The translations under genes and the position numbers were made by a program. 64,000 nt of DNA from Emydura subglobosa (Eukaryota; Chordata; Testudines; Chelidae), in NCBI GenBank assembly GCA_007922225.1, contig ML679956.1:13117049-13181048 (forward strand), in the 5' to 3' direction. Of the stretch, positions 33,190 through 43,200 are shown one piece after another. The notes below the pieces were generated by a model, which had not been told where the DNA came from, did not search any database, and worked only from the letters and a program-made list of their open reading frames with translations. Position 1 is the first letter of the stretch. Each line of letters opens with the position of its first letter.

Positions 33190-34499
33190 CCAGCATGGAG
33201 TTGACCACAGGTCTTAGACTTCATCGGGCTGTGGGTCAAGGAGTCTGTTCTGGCTCAGCTCAGAGCCAGGAAAGGAATCTGGACATTTATGGGAAGATAT
33301 CCCAGGGCATGCTGGAGAAGGGACACAAGAGGGACGCTCCGGAGTGCAGAATGAAGATCAAGGAGCTGCGCCAGATGTATCAGAAAGCCAGGGAAGCTAA
33401 CAGCTGCTCTGGCTCCTCTCCCAAAACATGCAGGTTCTATGATGAGGTGCATGCAATTCTAGGTGGTGATCCCACTACGTTGCCTCCTCACAGCTATTTC
33501 ACAGTCCATGATCAATGAGGAGGACTCCATGGACAAGGAGGAGGAGGAAGCTGTGGATAGCAGGGTGCAGGAGAGTGGGGTGTCCGTTCTCCCACAAAGT
33601 CAGGAGTTATTCCTGATCCTCGAGCAGTCCACCAGCACACAGGACAGCACAAATGATCTTGTGCAAGGCATATCTGGTGAGTTTTCTTTCTTATTAGCAT
33701 TTCTGTCCTTGTACATTGGGTGTGGGAGGCATGAGGGGGATCTCAGACATTTCGTTGGCTGTACTGGGTGGTAACCCAGGGCTCAGTTGTTTTATGTGTT
33801 GAGAAATGCTACGTTTATCATCAGTTGATATCACATGGGACATTTAATGTATGTAATCTGTTATCCCTCCCTCGCCTGGAAAAACTTTTCAGGGGAGGGC
33901 AGCCCTTTTCATCCCTCCATGGCTGGATTCCTCTCTGCAATCAAGGTACCCAGCATCATGGCTTCCTCTGTTTTAAGCATTGTCTCCCCCCCCACCACGC
34001 CGTCCGCAGTTGGTCTCTGTAGGGGTTTGAAATCTGAGCAGAGATTTCCCACACACCCACAACAAGCTGCTCTCTGTAAGGGTTTGAAGTACAAGCAGAG
34101 AGAGGAAATCACTTGCTACATTGTTTCATGGTCTAATTATTGAAATAGTTATATTTGTATCACTGTCTTCACTATGCTAACTCTGGCTCCCTTGTTATTT
34201 TTCTTTCATTCTGTAGACACCTCGGCAGTGTACCGACCCTTAAGAAATGCTGCGGACAGACTGTCTCAGATTAGAAAAAAGAAAAAAAAACCAGAGATGA
34301 CATGTTTTCCAAGCTCATGAATGCCTCATCAGCTGCAGAGACAGAGCAAAGAGCCTGGAGGCTGACCTTGTCCCACAGCATGGACAGAGTCACAGACACT
34401 CACAGGCAAATGCAGGAGACTGATCGCAGCACCACGCAGGAGATGCTGAGACTCCTGCGGGACCAGTCAGACATGCTCCAGCATCTTGTGGAGCTTTAG
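33190..34499 (+). pseudogene. Harbinger Myb/SANT-like DNA-binding protein (two exons, decayed)
   Basis: Exon 1 ends at 33676 with donor GTGAGT. Exon 2 starts at 34217 after a pyrimidine tract and acceptor CTGTAG. The 540-nt intron keeps phase 1. The domain in exon 1 shows NLDIYGKISQGMLEKGHKRD followed by CRMKIKELRQMYQKAREAN and TCRFYDEVHAILGGDPTT, the Myb/SANT-like (Myb_DNA-bind_4) pattern. An acidic linker (EEDSMDKEEEEA) follows. Exon 2 has YRPLRNAADRLSQIRKKKKK and a helical C-terminus ending HLVEL at 34499. Frameshifts are seen near 33270, near 33500, and in the A-run at 34275-34290. In PIF/Harbinger elements this protein binds the ends and helps bring the transposase to the nucleus. Confidence 0.82.
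33677..34216 (+). other. Intron of the Harbinger Myb-like gene
   Basis: Donor GTGAGT at 33677 and acceptor (TTTCTTTCATTCTGTAG) ending 34216. Removal joins the acidic linker to the YRPLRNAADRL block in phase 1. Overlapping short frames inside the intron are not genes. Confidence 0.75.
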
Positions 34500-34714
34500 G
34501 AGCGGAGGCAGGATAGAGTCCCGCTGCAGCCCCTCCATAATGATCCTGAACCGAGGGCTATCCTGCCCTCCACCTCCCCCGCCACCACGAGGTCTCAGAG
34601 GAGATTGTCCAGGTTGCAGTACGCGCTCTCCTCCACCACAGCAAGCTACCACCCTACCCCTGGAGACAGTGAATGAACCATCAATCCCCTTCCCCCTTGA
34701 CTTGAATGTTAAAA

Positions 34715-34751
34715 AATAAAGTTTTGCATCATTCCAAAACTTTTCTTTATT
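34715..34751. terminator. Back-to-back poly(A) signals of the two Harbinger genes
   Basis: AATAAA at 34715-34720 serves the plus-strand Myb-like gene, and TTTATT at 34746-34751 (AATAAA on minus) serves the transposase gene. The two genes converge and end within about 260 bp of one another. Confidence 0.6.
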
Positions 34752-34756
34752 AATTA

Positions 34757-35860
34757 TTATCTTGTTCAGGAGGGAGTTGTCGGGCACAGATATCAAAAAG
34801 GGACTGGGGGGAGGGATCATCAAAGGCAAACAACATACTTGAACAGAAATCACTCCTGCATCTCATTGCAGAACCGGCTTTCAAAGTTTCCCTAATGCAA
34901 AGCGCTATGCGGTTAGCTCTCCGCGTAGTGCTGGCATCTGGCTGTTCATAATTGGCAGCCAGTCTTTCTGCCTCCACAGCCCAACCCTGGGGGAACCTTT
35001 CCCCCTTCGCTTCACACACATTATGAAGAACACAGCAAGCAGATATCAAAGGGAGGTACTTCTCACTCATGTCCAGCCTAGTGAGGAGACTCCTCCATCT
35101 ACCCTTTAAATGCCCAAAGGCACATTCTATAGCCATTCGGCAACTGCTTAACCTCTTATTAGAACACTCCTTGTTACTGTCAAGGTGGCCGATGTACGGC
35201 TTCATTAGCCAAGGGAGCAAGCGGTAAGCAGGATCCCCCAGGATAACTATAGGCATTTCCACACCCCAATGTCAATCTTTTGGTCAGGGAAGAAAGTGTC
35301 TGCCTGCATCTTACAGAACAGTCCCGAGTTACGAAATATACGAGCGTCATGCACCTTCCCAGACCACCCCACATTAATGTCTGTGAAATGACCCCTGTGA
35401 TCCATAAGCCCCTGCAGGACCATGGAGAAGTACCCTATGTGGTTTATGTACTCGGTCGCCAGGTGTGCAGGTGCTAAGATGGGAATGTGCGTCCCATCAA
35501 TGGCCTCCCCGCAGTTTGGGAAGCCCATCGTGGCAAACCCCTCCACTACGTCCTGAACATTTCCCAAAGTTACTAGCCTTTGTAGCAGAAATCTACTGAC
35601 TGCCCCTCACACTTCAATCATGGCAGCTACCACTGTAGATTTACCAACTCCAAATTGATTCCCAACCGAGCAGTAACAGTCGGGGATTGCCAGTTTCCAG
35701 AGAGCGATGGTGACTCTCTTCTCCACCGTCATGGCTTGTCTCAAGTGAGTGTTCACGCGCTTCAGGGACGGTGACAGCTCCGAGCACAGTTTGAGGAAAG
35801 TTGCCTTTCACATCTGAAAGTTTTGCAGCCACTGATAGTCATCCCACAGCTGCATAACAA
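34757..35860 (-). pseudogene. HARBI1-like Harbinger transposase, decayed
   Basis: DDE-type nuclease of PIF/Harbinger, homologous to the domesticated HARBI1. The N-terminal region (35860-35610) has a helix-turn-helix-like segment DCYCSVGNQFGVGKSTVVAA that ends in an in-frame TGA near 35610. The next frame (35567-35247) holds AIDGTHIPIL (first acidic residue, near 35497), then MVLQGLMDHRGHFTDINVGW and GKVHDARIF. After a frameshift near 35260, the frame 35262-34757 has VILGDPAYRLLPWLM and CRMAIECAFGHLKGRWRSLL (candidate last acidic Glu), closing QLPPEQDNN. All catalytic motifs are present but the chain is broken at two points at least. Confidence 0.88.
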
Positions 35861-36422
35861 TGCAGTCCCTCCAGTCTGTGTTGTTTCCCTCACCAGAACC
35901 AGCGCTCCACGGACTGCAGGTGACTTGTTAGAGCCTGCAGCAATCGGGAATTGTTCTGCTCGATGTCTTGTAACAGGGCAGCCTTGGTGGCATCTGTGTT
36001 GTCTCTACTTTAGTTTCTTGCTCTATTTCTAAAATAATCTATGACAAGCCGCGATGTATTTGTCACGATCAGAATTATAGTGCAGAATTCAGCTGTCTCC
36101 ATGTCTCTGCAGCAATGGCGATCATGGGGAGTAAAAAAACAGCGCAAAAATCCTTTTCCTGTTTGTTTGGGGGGGGAGGAAAGAGTAGGGGAAGCAGCGT
36201 TGTGTCCTGGGATGAAGACACTCGTCCCAACAGCCACCGTGGCTAGTTGCACTGTGGGATAGCTACCCACACTGCACTGCTTTCCAATTCAAATTAAGGC
36301 TGGGCAGTGTGAATGCAAAAGAACAGCGCAAACAGCGTATTCTGTACACTCTGCTGCGATTTCTATAAATCGTCTGCTGAAAGTAGAATTAAGCTAATTC
36401 GAATTAGCGCTGCAGTGTGCCT

Positions 36423-37490
36423 GAGTGTCTCCTAGAGAACAGGTAACTTTCTGAATACTCAAACAACAGGTCCTTGAGGTTGGCTTGTATCTCTTTGGGT
36501 ATCCTGGACGCTAATAGCTAAGAGGCCCATTTCATAGTGGCCATGTCAGCTGTGTCCATGGCTGCCTACAATTCTTTTTTTTTCTAGTGACCATTTGGCC
36601 TTCTTTTATGATCTTTCAGCTGCTTTCTGTTCTTGTGTAGGAACTTTGACAGGAAGGCAGCGATCTTCTCCCAGCTGAGGAAGCTGTATTTTACAAACAA
36701 GTCCTTGTAGTTTGCTACCCAGAGTTGAAGTGTGCCCAAATATGTAACTTCTTTGGGTCTTTGTCCTTAAGAGTACCTTTCTAGATTTCTCTTGGATTAC
36801 AGACACCACCAAGGAATCTGAGTTTGGGTCGGAGTAAAAATGTTCAAAGCCCTTTGAGGGCACCTGATATCTTTTCTCCACCAGTTTAGAAGTAAGAGAG
36901 TGGACAGGGTTTGCCAGTTTCTTGGTTGGTGCCAGCATGCCTCTCATTGATGAGAGAGCAACCCTGGCTGGAGTTGTCAAGATGAGAATCTCTAACAGTT
37001 TGTGGGACTTTTCCTGTATGGCTGTTTTGATGTCCAAGATCTCTCCTTTGATGATCGATGCCTCATGTCCTCCTTGTGAGACGATCATATGTACTGCTTA
37101 GAGATGCGCTTGTACTCAATATGGGGTTGTCTCTTGGTGTCACCCTTTTGTGATCAGGGCATAGGTATCAGTTTTGATGTTGAAGATGATGCAAAGCTGA
37201 TGGCACTGTTTTTGACTGTGTCCTCATCGTTTACTTTTTTTTTCTGCTTGATCCCAGGGTATGGTACTATTTCGAGGGAGCACTGGCCAATGCCAACTCT
37301 TTCAGCTTCACTTTGGTAGCTATGATTTCCGCTGGGTCTTAAATAAGCTACATGGATTGCTCAAGCAAATGTAACTTGAGCCAAATGTCCCTATATTTGC
37401 AGGTCATAGAGGAAAAAAGACCAGCACACCTGGCATCTGTCTGAGATATGGCTCTCCTTTCAGCTGAAAGGACACAGTGGTGTTCATCAG
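36423..37490 (-). pseudogene. DIRS-4 gag, decayed
   Basis: The 36606-37088 frame has KLVEKRYQVPSKGFEHFYSD followed by SDSLVVSVIQEKSRK, matching the KYYVPAKDLEFLFSH block of DIRS-5 gag in kind. A segment (near 36480-36600) similar to the gag tail of the other copies precedes the Harbinger insertion. The Cys-rich gag start was not recognised. Confidence 0.7.
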
Positions 37491-37739
37491 TGAGGGGGGA
37501 TCTGACCATCACTGGAAAGGCAGGATCTGAACCCTGACAATTTGGAGTTTACCACATTGTCACAAAATGCCTCAACCTGTTGTACAGGGGAGCATATAAG
37601 GGGTCTCATATTACTTTCTATTTTTTTTTAATTAATTTTTCTTGGAATGTCCAAAATAAGGGAGAAAGTTGAAAATATATTCTTTTCACCAACTAAATGA
37701 GAAAAGGATTAATGTGAATCTCTGTTGAAGTAGTGGGTT

Positions 37740-37895
37740 GGACACTCAGTGGGTTCCATCTTCCTGACATGGGCAGTAAGAGGGGACTGAACAAGGGTCA
37801 TGGCCACTCTACTCTTTTTGCTCTCACATGGGAACTTAAGAAGCCACAGGGTGCAGGCACACCCCAGACACTACACTATTCTAAAGCATACAATT
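37740..37895. repeat. DIRS-4 right terminal repeat, partial
   Basis: GAGGGGACTGAACAAGGGTC, TTTGCTCTCACATGGGAACT and AAGAAGCCACAGGGTGCAGG, then CCCCAGACACTAC resemble the inner part of DIRS terminal repeats (compare CTGAGGGGATCGGGTCGCAC and onward at 18250). The outermost GTGGAGCACCC segment is missing. Confidence 0.45.
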
Positions 37896-38318
37896 TCATG
37901 TAAATAAAGCACATGCACACCTACAGTGGAATCTACACTGAAACATACTCAAAGAAGAAAAATAGGTTTTTTGAATTTACCAGAAACACCTTTTTTAAAA
38001 ACAGTCCTTATCCTAGAAAGAAAAACATGCTTATAAAGGAGCATAGTCTTTCAGATCTTCAATCCAAATATGGACTTCCTAAATGTATGCAGATTAATCT
38101 TAACTAAAGACGTGTGAGAGTCATATGATGAGTGGAGTTTTCTGTACTTATTAAAGAAAACACTGTTAATCCCTGTGATACATACTTTCCCCTCTCTTAC
38201 AAGTTCCTTCATAGCTGTTACTAAAAGGGAGAAATTCCTATAATCTCTTAGCCAATATTTTAGCTACTTAAAATCCTGAGTTAATTAAATATTCTTTGAT
38301 ATATGAAAATTGAACCTT
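37896..38318. other. ANO10: Intron, nothing recognised
   Basis: AT-rich spacer between DIRS-4 and a CR1 element. No feature seen. Confidence 0.5.
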
Positions 38319-40235
38319 ATAGAATCACAAAAACGTAGAGCTTGAAGGGACCTCAAGAGGTCACCTAAGTCCATCTCTGCACACTGAGGCAAGATTAAGT
38401 GTTCCTAGACCATCCCTGACAGGTGTTTGTGTAACCTGTTCTTTAAAACTTCCAGTGACTTGGATTCCACAACCTCCCTAGGTAACCTGTTCCAGTTCTT
38501 AAGTATCCTTTTAGTTAGAAAGTTTTTCATAATATCCAACCTGAATCTCCCTCACTGCAAATTAAATCAAATATTTCTTGTCTCATCCTTAATGGACATA
38601 GAAAACAAATGACCACCATCTGCTTTATAAGAAAACCTAACATATTTGAAGACTTATTAGGTTCCCCCTCAGTTCTCTCTTCTCCAGACTAAATATGCCC
38701 AATTCTTTCAATCTTTCTCCATATATCATATTTTATAAATGTCTTAGATTTGTTGTTCTTCTCTAGATGCTCTCCAATTTATTCATATCTTTCTTGCCCA
38801 AAACTGTGTACATTACTCTAGCAAAGGTCTCACCGATTCTAAGTAGAGTGGAACAATTATCTCCCTTAGTCTTACAATATAAAACTCCTGTTAATACATC
38901 CCAGAATGACACTGCCTTTTTTCACAGCATCACACTGTTGACTCCTATTCAATTTGTGAACCACTTTAACCTCCAGATCCTTTTCTGCAGTACTGTTGCC
39001 TAATCAAGTATTCCCCATTTTGCAGTTTTACATTTGATTTTTCCTTCCTAAATGTAGTGCTCTGCACTTGTCTATTGAATCTCATCTTATTGATTTTAGA
39101 CAAATACTCCAATTTATCAAGATATTTTTGAATTCTCACCCAGTCCTCCAAAGTGCTTGCATCCCCTTCCAGTTTGGTATAATCAAATTTTATAAGCACA
39201 CTCTTCACTCCATCATCCAACTGATTAATGAAAATATTGAATAGTACAGGACCTTGGAGAGACCCCTTCAGGACTCCGCCTGATGTGTCTTCCTAATTTG
39301 ACGGTGAAACACTGAAAACTAATCTTTGAAAATGGTCTTTCAATTACACACGCAATTTATAGTAATTTCATCTAAGCATATTTCCCTATTTTGCTTATGA
39401 GACTATCATGTGGAACTGTGACAAAAGCCTTACTATAATCTGATACATATCATGTCTACTGATTCCCCATCCAAAAGGCCAGTTAACTGATCAAACAAGG
39501 AAATTAGATTGGTTTGGCATGATTTGCTCTTGACAAAACCATATTGGTTATTACTTATCACCTTATTATCCTCTAGGCTGGAACAAAATGATTGTTTAAT
39601 AATCAAAATTATTGTTCCAGTGTATTTCTGGGTAACGAACTTAGGCTGACTGGTCTTTAAATCCCTGGATCCTCCTTTTTCCCCTTTTTGAAGACAGATA
39701 CTCTTTTTACCTTTCAACAGTCCTCAGGGACCTCATGCATCCTTCATGAGTTCTCAAAAATAAATGCTAATGGTTCAGAGTGAGTTTGGCCGGTTCCTCG
39801 AGTACTATAGGGTGAATTTCCTCATGCCCTGAGGAATAATACATCCAATGATCTTTAACCTGTTCTTTCCCTATTTTGGCCTGGGATTCTTGCCCCTTGT
39901 TATTAATATTGTGTTAAGCATCTGGACACAATTAACCTTTTTAATGAAAAATTAACAAAAAAGTCATTAAATGCTTCAGCCCTCTCGTGTCATATGATAT
40001 TTGCTTTCCTTCCCCATTAAGTATTGGACCTAAAATTCCCTCCTTCTTTCACTTACTTCTAATCTATATATAGAATCTATTCTTTTTGCCTTTTATGGCC
40101 CTTACTAGTCATAATGCATGTGCATTAACTTTTCTGATTTTGTCCCCACATGCTTGTTCTATTCTTTTATACATTCTTTCCCACTAATATTGCTGATTAA
40201 TTTATTTTTAAAGTGGATCTTAAAAGTTGGTCATT
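38319..40235 (-). mobile_element. CR1 LINE, 3' 1.9 kb (5'-truncated)
   Basis: The plus strand starts TAGAATCACAAAAACGTAGA then GCTTGAAGGGACCTC (reversed CR1 3' tail). It continues without major gaps through CCAGTTCTTAAGTATCC, AGACTAAATATGCCCAATTC and GGCTGACTGGTC, on to CTGATTTTGTCCCCACATGC and TTGTTCTATTCTTTTATACA near 40180. These are well-known CR1 reverse-strand blocks. It ends near 40235 without the 5' half. Confidence 0.88.
38966..39870 (-). pseudogene. CR1 reverse transcriptase, C-terminal part, decayed
   Basis: The 39433-39717 frame contains NQYGFVKSKSCQTNLISLFD followed by QLTGLLDGESVDMI, the CR1 RT block usually read Q.GF.KG.SC.TNL..F.D....ld.G..vd..ylDF. The 38966-39220 frame supplies the downstream block (KLEGDASTLEDWVRIQKYLD, then LEYLSKINKMRFN). 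This corresponds to the segment after the catalytic core (rLE.da..LE.W...Wqmkfn). Several stops and frameshifts; inactive. Confidence 0.82.
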
Positions 40236-43200
40236 TGTACATAAACCATTGGAAAAATAAAACTGATAACAGATAGTGGACTTACAGGTTGGTTTTGCCA
40301 CTTAACATTATAGCGTAGGTCTTATCAAATATGTTCCCGAGGAGCACAGACAGCACTATTTCTAAAATGATCACTCAGACATTTTCCCTCAGTCAGACAA
40401 CATTTGAAAGCAAGATTTGCTTTCTATTACACACAGATGTTATAAGTAAAATGTTGTGGACATTTTTACTTTAAATTCAGAAAGATTTTACTTTGCTTTT
40501 ATGGGACTGATTTAATCTGGGTCAAACAAGATGGCTGTGCTATGTGTACAGTAATTTAAAATCCATTTCTATGATAAATCCTTTTTTGGCATAATAGAAA
40601 CCTGACTCTCTCAAGCCGGAAGCAATGACTCAAAATACTGTATTAGTAGAATTTTGGAAGTCAGGTTATAGGTTTTTTATCTATTTCATTTCAAGAATAT
40701 GTTCTCACTATATAATGTAACCCCATCATCCTCCTCGTCTCAAAGCAATTGTGGATCTAACACTATCTCAATTGCTGGGAAGGCAATACACTTCTTTATA
40801 GATTATAAAACATAATTCTACAATGAGCTGCTAAAAGATATTAAAAGAGCAAAGTAAACCTGCACCTTCAGCACTTATCTGTGATGTTCTCAGTCCAATT
40901 CTATCTAATGGAGCAACTCCTAAAGTTTCTCCACAGATCCATTGGGTCCCTAGCATAACAACATAGTGAATTGCAGAATCAGCTCTGAAGCCTGATGTAC
41001 ACATGGTTTCCTATTTTTAACTGGAAAAACTGAAAGCACCTGAGGCCTTTGCAGAATCTGCAGTGATTCCTGATGAAAAACAAAGAAACATCACAAATTG
41101 CAAACCTTTTTATTTATATCTTCTTGCTTTAAATTTTTGTGCGGACCCTTCTGCTACTGATGTTTCAATTTTATTATTTTAAATTCAGTTACAAAACTCC
41201 TTACACCATATGTTTAAACATGAATTCATCACACAAAGGTATCTCTCTCCTTCAGTGGAGTCTCTTGATATGTTTTTTTTTTAAAGCTGTCTGGTGAATC
41301 TTTCCATGTTACATATATTACGCTGATCTAATCTCATACATATATAATAATAGGATTAGTCAGTATGTGCCAAGAGAGAAACATTTCACAAGATTCTTTT
41401 ACAAGATCTAAGCCAGTTTTGTTAAAATCAATATTCTTCTATTCATTCCATTTCTGAGGTGAAGGCTTTTTACAGCTATCATTGCTGACACTTTAAAAAA
41501 GTCAGACATGAGTAAATGAGTATGGGTAAAATGAGTAAATCATGAATTCTCCTTTGTCAACTGCAATTACTTAAAGGGAAAGGCAAACAAGAAACATGTG
41601 AAAGACTTATACAATTAGTAAAGGGAAGAAAGTAAGTTCTTTAAGATTTACCCCACTGAGGTACATCAGGGCTTATTTTACAATACAAATGTGGTACAGT
41701 TGCCTTGATTTGAAGAAAGTACTTGATTTTCCAATACTATTAGAGTTTTTAATGCCACGCTGCTTTTGGTTGCTAGTAAGTGTTCTTCAGGAAGATGCTA
41801 GCTTTCAAAAGAATACAAATTTCTTTATCCATTGTTGGATAAAATCTCTTTAGCGGATCAAATCTCCTTACTTTGTCACCGTGTTGGAAGTCTTAGTTTT
41901 ATGTGGCCTAGTCAATTTATTGTCCTTTAATAATCTCTATTTAAAAAAAAAGGTTTAGCAGAAAAAGCTGACCTTTAATTTAATATAAACGCTCTTTTAT
42001 TCCTTCTAGAATACAATAAATCCTATTTTATCCTTAGGTGGGTCTGCTGCTGTGTAATAAAACTAGTCCTTTCAGTTTTGTTTGGAACAGATGCTTAACA
42101 GGATAAATTACTTCTTTTTATGGGTTTATAATTTACTAGATATTATTCTAATGGAGTGAAGAAAGGAGTTGCATTCAGGAGCTGCTGTTGGTATTGACCA
42201 ATAGACATTGAAGGCAATTGTGGACCGAGCCCTGTGGCCATAGAACAATTTTTGAGCAGCAGCTGGCAGTTCACAAACCAAAGATCTAAATACCCCCATG
42301 ACTATCCCTAAATTGCCCTCTACCTCCAGAAGCCCTGTTTGGAATGCAACTGGGTTCTGAAAAACAGGTGGGGAGGGAAGATCAGTGTCTCTATTTGGAA
42401 GAAATACATTTGAAGAACAAGAATTACATTTCCTAAGTAACCTAGCGCTTTTTCTCCTCCATGACACCGACTATTTGTTGGTGACAAGATAGCAACAACT
42501 TTCCTTAGGTGTTGGGCACAGGAACCCTACTAGTTAAACAATAACTAAAGACCAGTCCCCTGCACTCCAGCATCAGCTCTCAAAGCCACAATCAGAGCAT
42601 AATGATTTATAAAGGCGTGTACCAAACTCCACCTACCACCCCTGTAAATTTCAGGTAAGGGCACAATAGCATTTATTAGCAATGAAGCTGCCATTCCTCT
42701 AGTTCCTGACACATTCAAGCACAAGATCACCACTTTGCTCAGAGCAAGGCTGGATGCACCATCTTTATCCACTAGACTTTTCAGCCAAAGTGGATTTTTA
42801 ATCAAAGGTCAAAAAAAAGTGTTAGACTTTCTAAATCTGTTTAGTCCTTTCAAAATAGTGGGTAAGAGCTGTTTTAGCATCTAAGATTACTACAATTACT
42901 AAACTTCACCCAATACATTTATGCCTTTTTAGGTTTTTATAGAGATAAGAAATGTTTATGTTAATTAGGGGATAATGCTTTTTCTTTTTGATGTGATCTT
43001 TTTGGTTCTTAAATACTTACACAACAACAGCATTTTGTTTATGGACAATCTGAACATTTCCTGATCTCGTAATTTAAAATCCTATACTTTTCTGAACTCT
43101 TAAGCGCTGCTTGTAACATTACAAATGGAACAGTATTTTCAAAATAACAGATGCACAACTTATGCTACTGAAAATCAGTGAAAAGGGATAAAAATTGTTA

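Larger units (their letters stand above)
32773..36422. mobile_element. PIF/Harbinger DNA transposon with two decayed genes, inside DIRS-4
   Basis: The left end is GGCCTGATCTACACTGG. The right end is near GCTGCAGTGTGCCTGA and looks shortened, giving only a partial inverted match. Palindromes TTAATTCGAATTAA near the left end (about 32816 and 32864) and CTAATTCGAATTAG near the right end (about 36395) are subterminal motifs. Inside are a plus-strand Myb/SANT-like gene with one intron and a minus-strand HARBI1-like transposase gene, in convergent orientation. This two-gene layout is the norm for PIF/Harbinger. DIRS-4 sequence flanks both sides. Confidence 0.85.
29885..37895 (-). mobile_element. 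DIRS copy 4 (DIRS-4), divergent subfamily, interrupted
   Basis: Begins in an internal-complementary-like segment (GGAAGTAACCATTCTTTC, then GTGTGGATCCCACATAG) without a recognisable left terminal repeat. Recombinase, RNase H and RT follow, then gag and part of a right terminal repeat (to about 37895, with CCACAGGGTGCAGGCACACC). It is more diverged from the other copies than they are from each other. It is interrupted by a MITE fragment (30134-30300) and by a 3.65-kb Harbinger transposon (32773-36422). Confidence 0.75.

Noticed and set aside
34750..35567. Domesticated HARBI1 host gene
   Set aside because: Frameshift, in-frame stop and presence of transposon ends with a partner Myb-like gene show a decayed transposon copy.
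21386..37895. Endogenous retrovirus interpretation of the RT-bearing elements
   Set aside because: Tyrosine recombinase, inverted termini and internal complementary regions instead of integrase and direct LTRs identify DIRS, not retroviruses.
40607..40674. AACCTGACT / AGTCAGGTT inverted repeat as a small transposon
   Set aside because: Only 9 bp of perfect inversion and no target duplication; could be chance.
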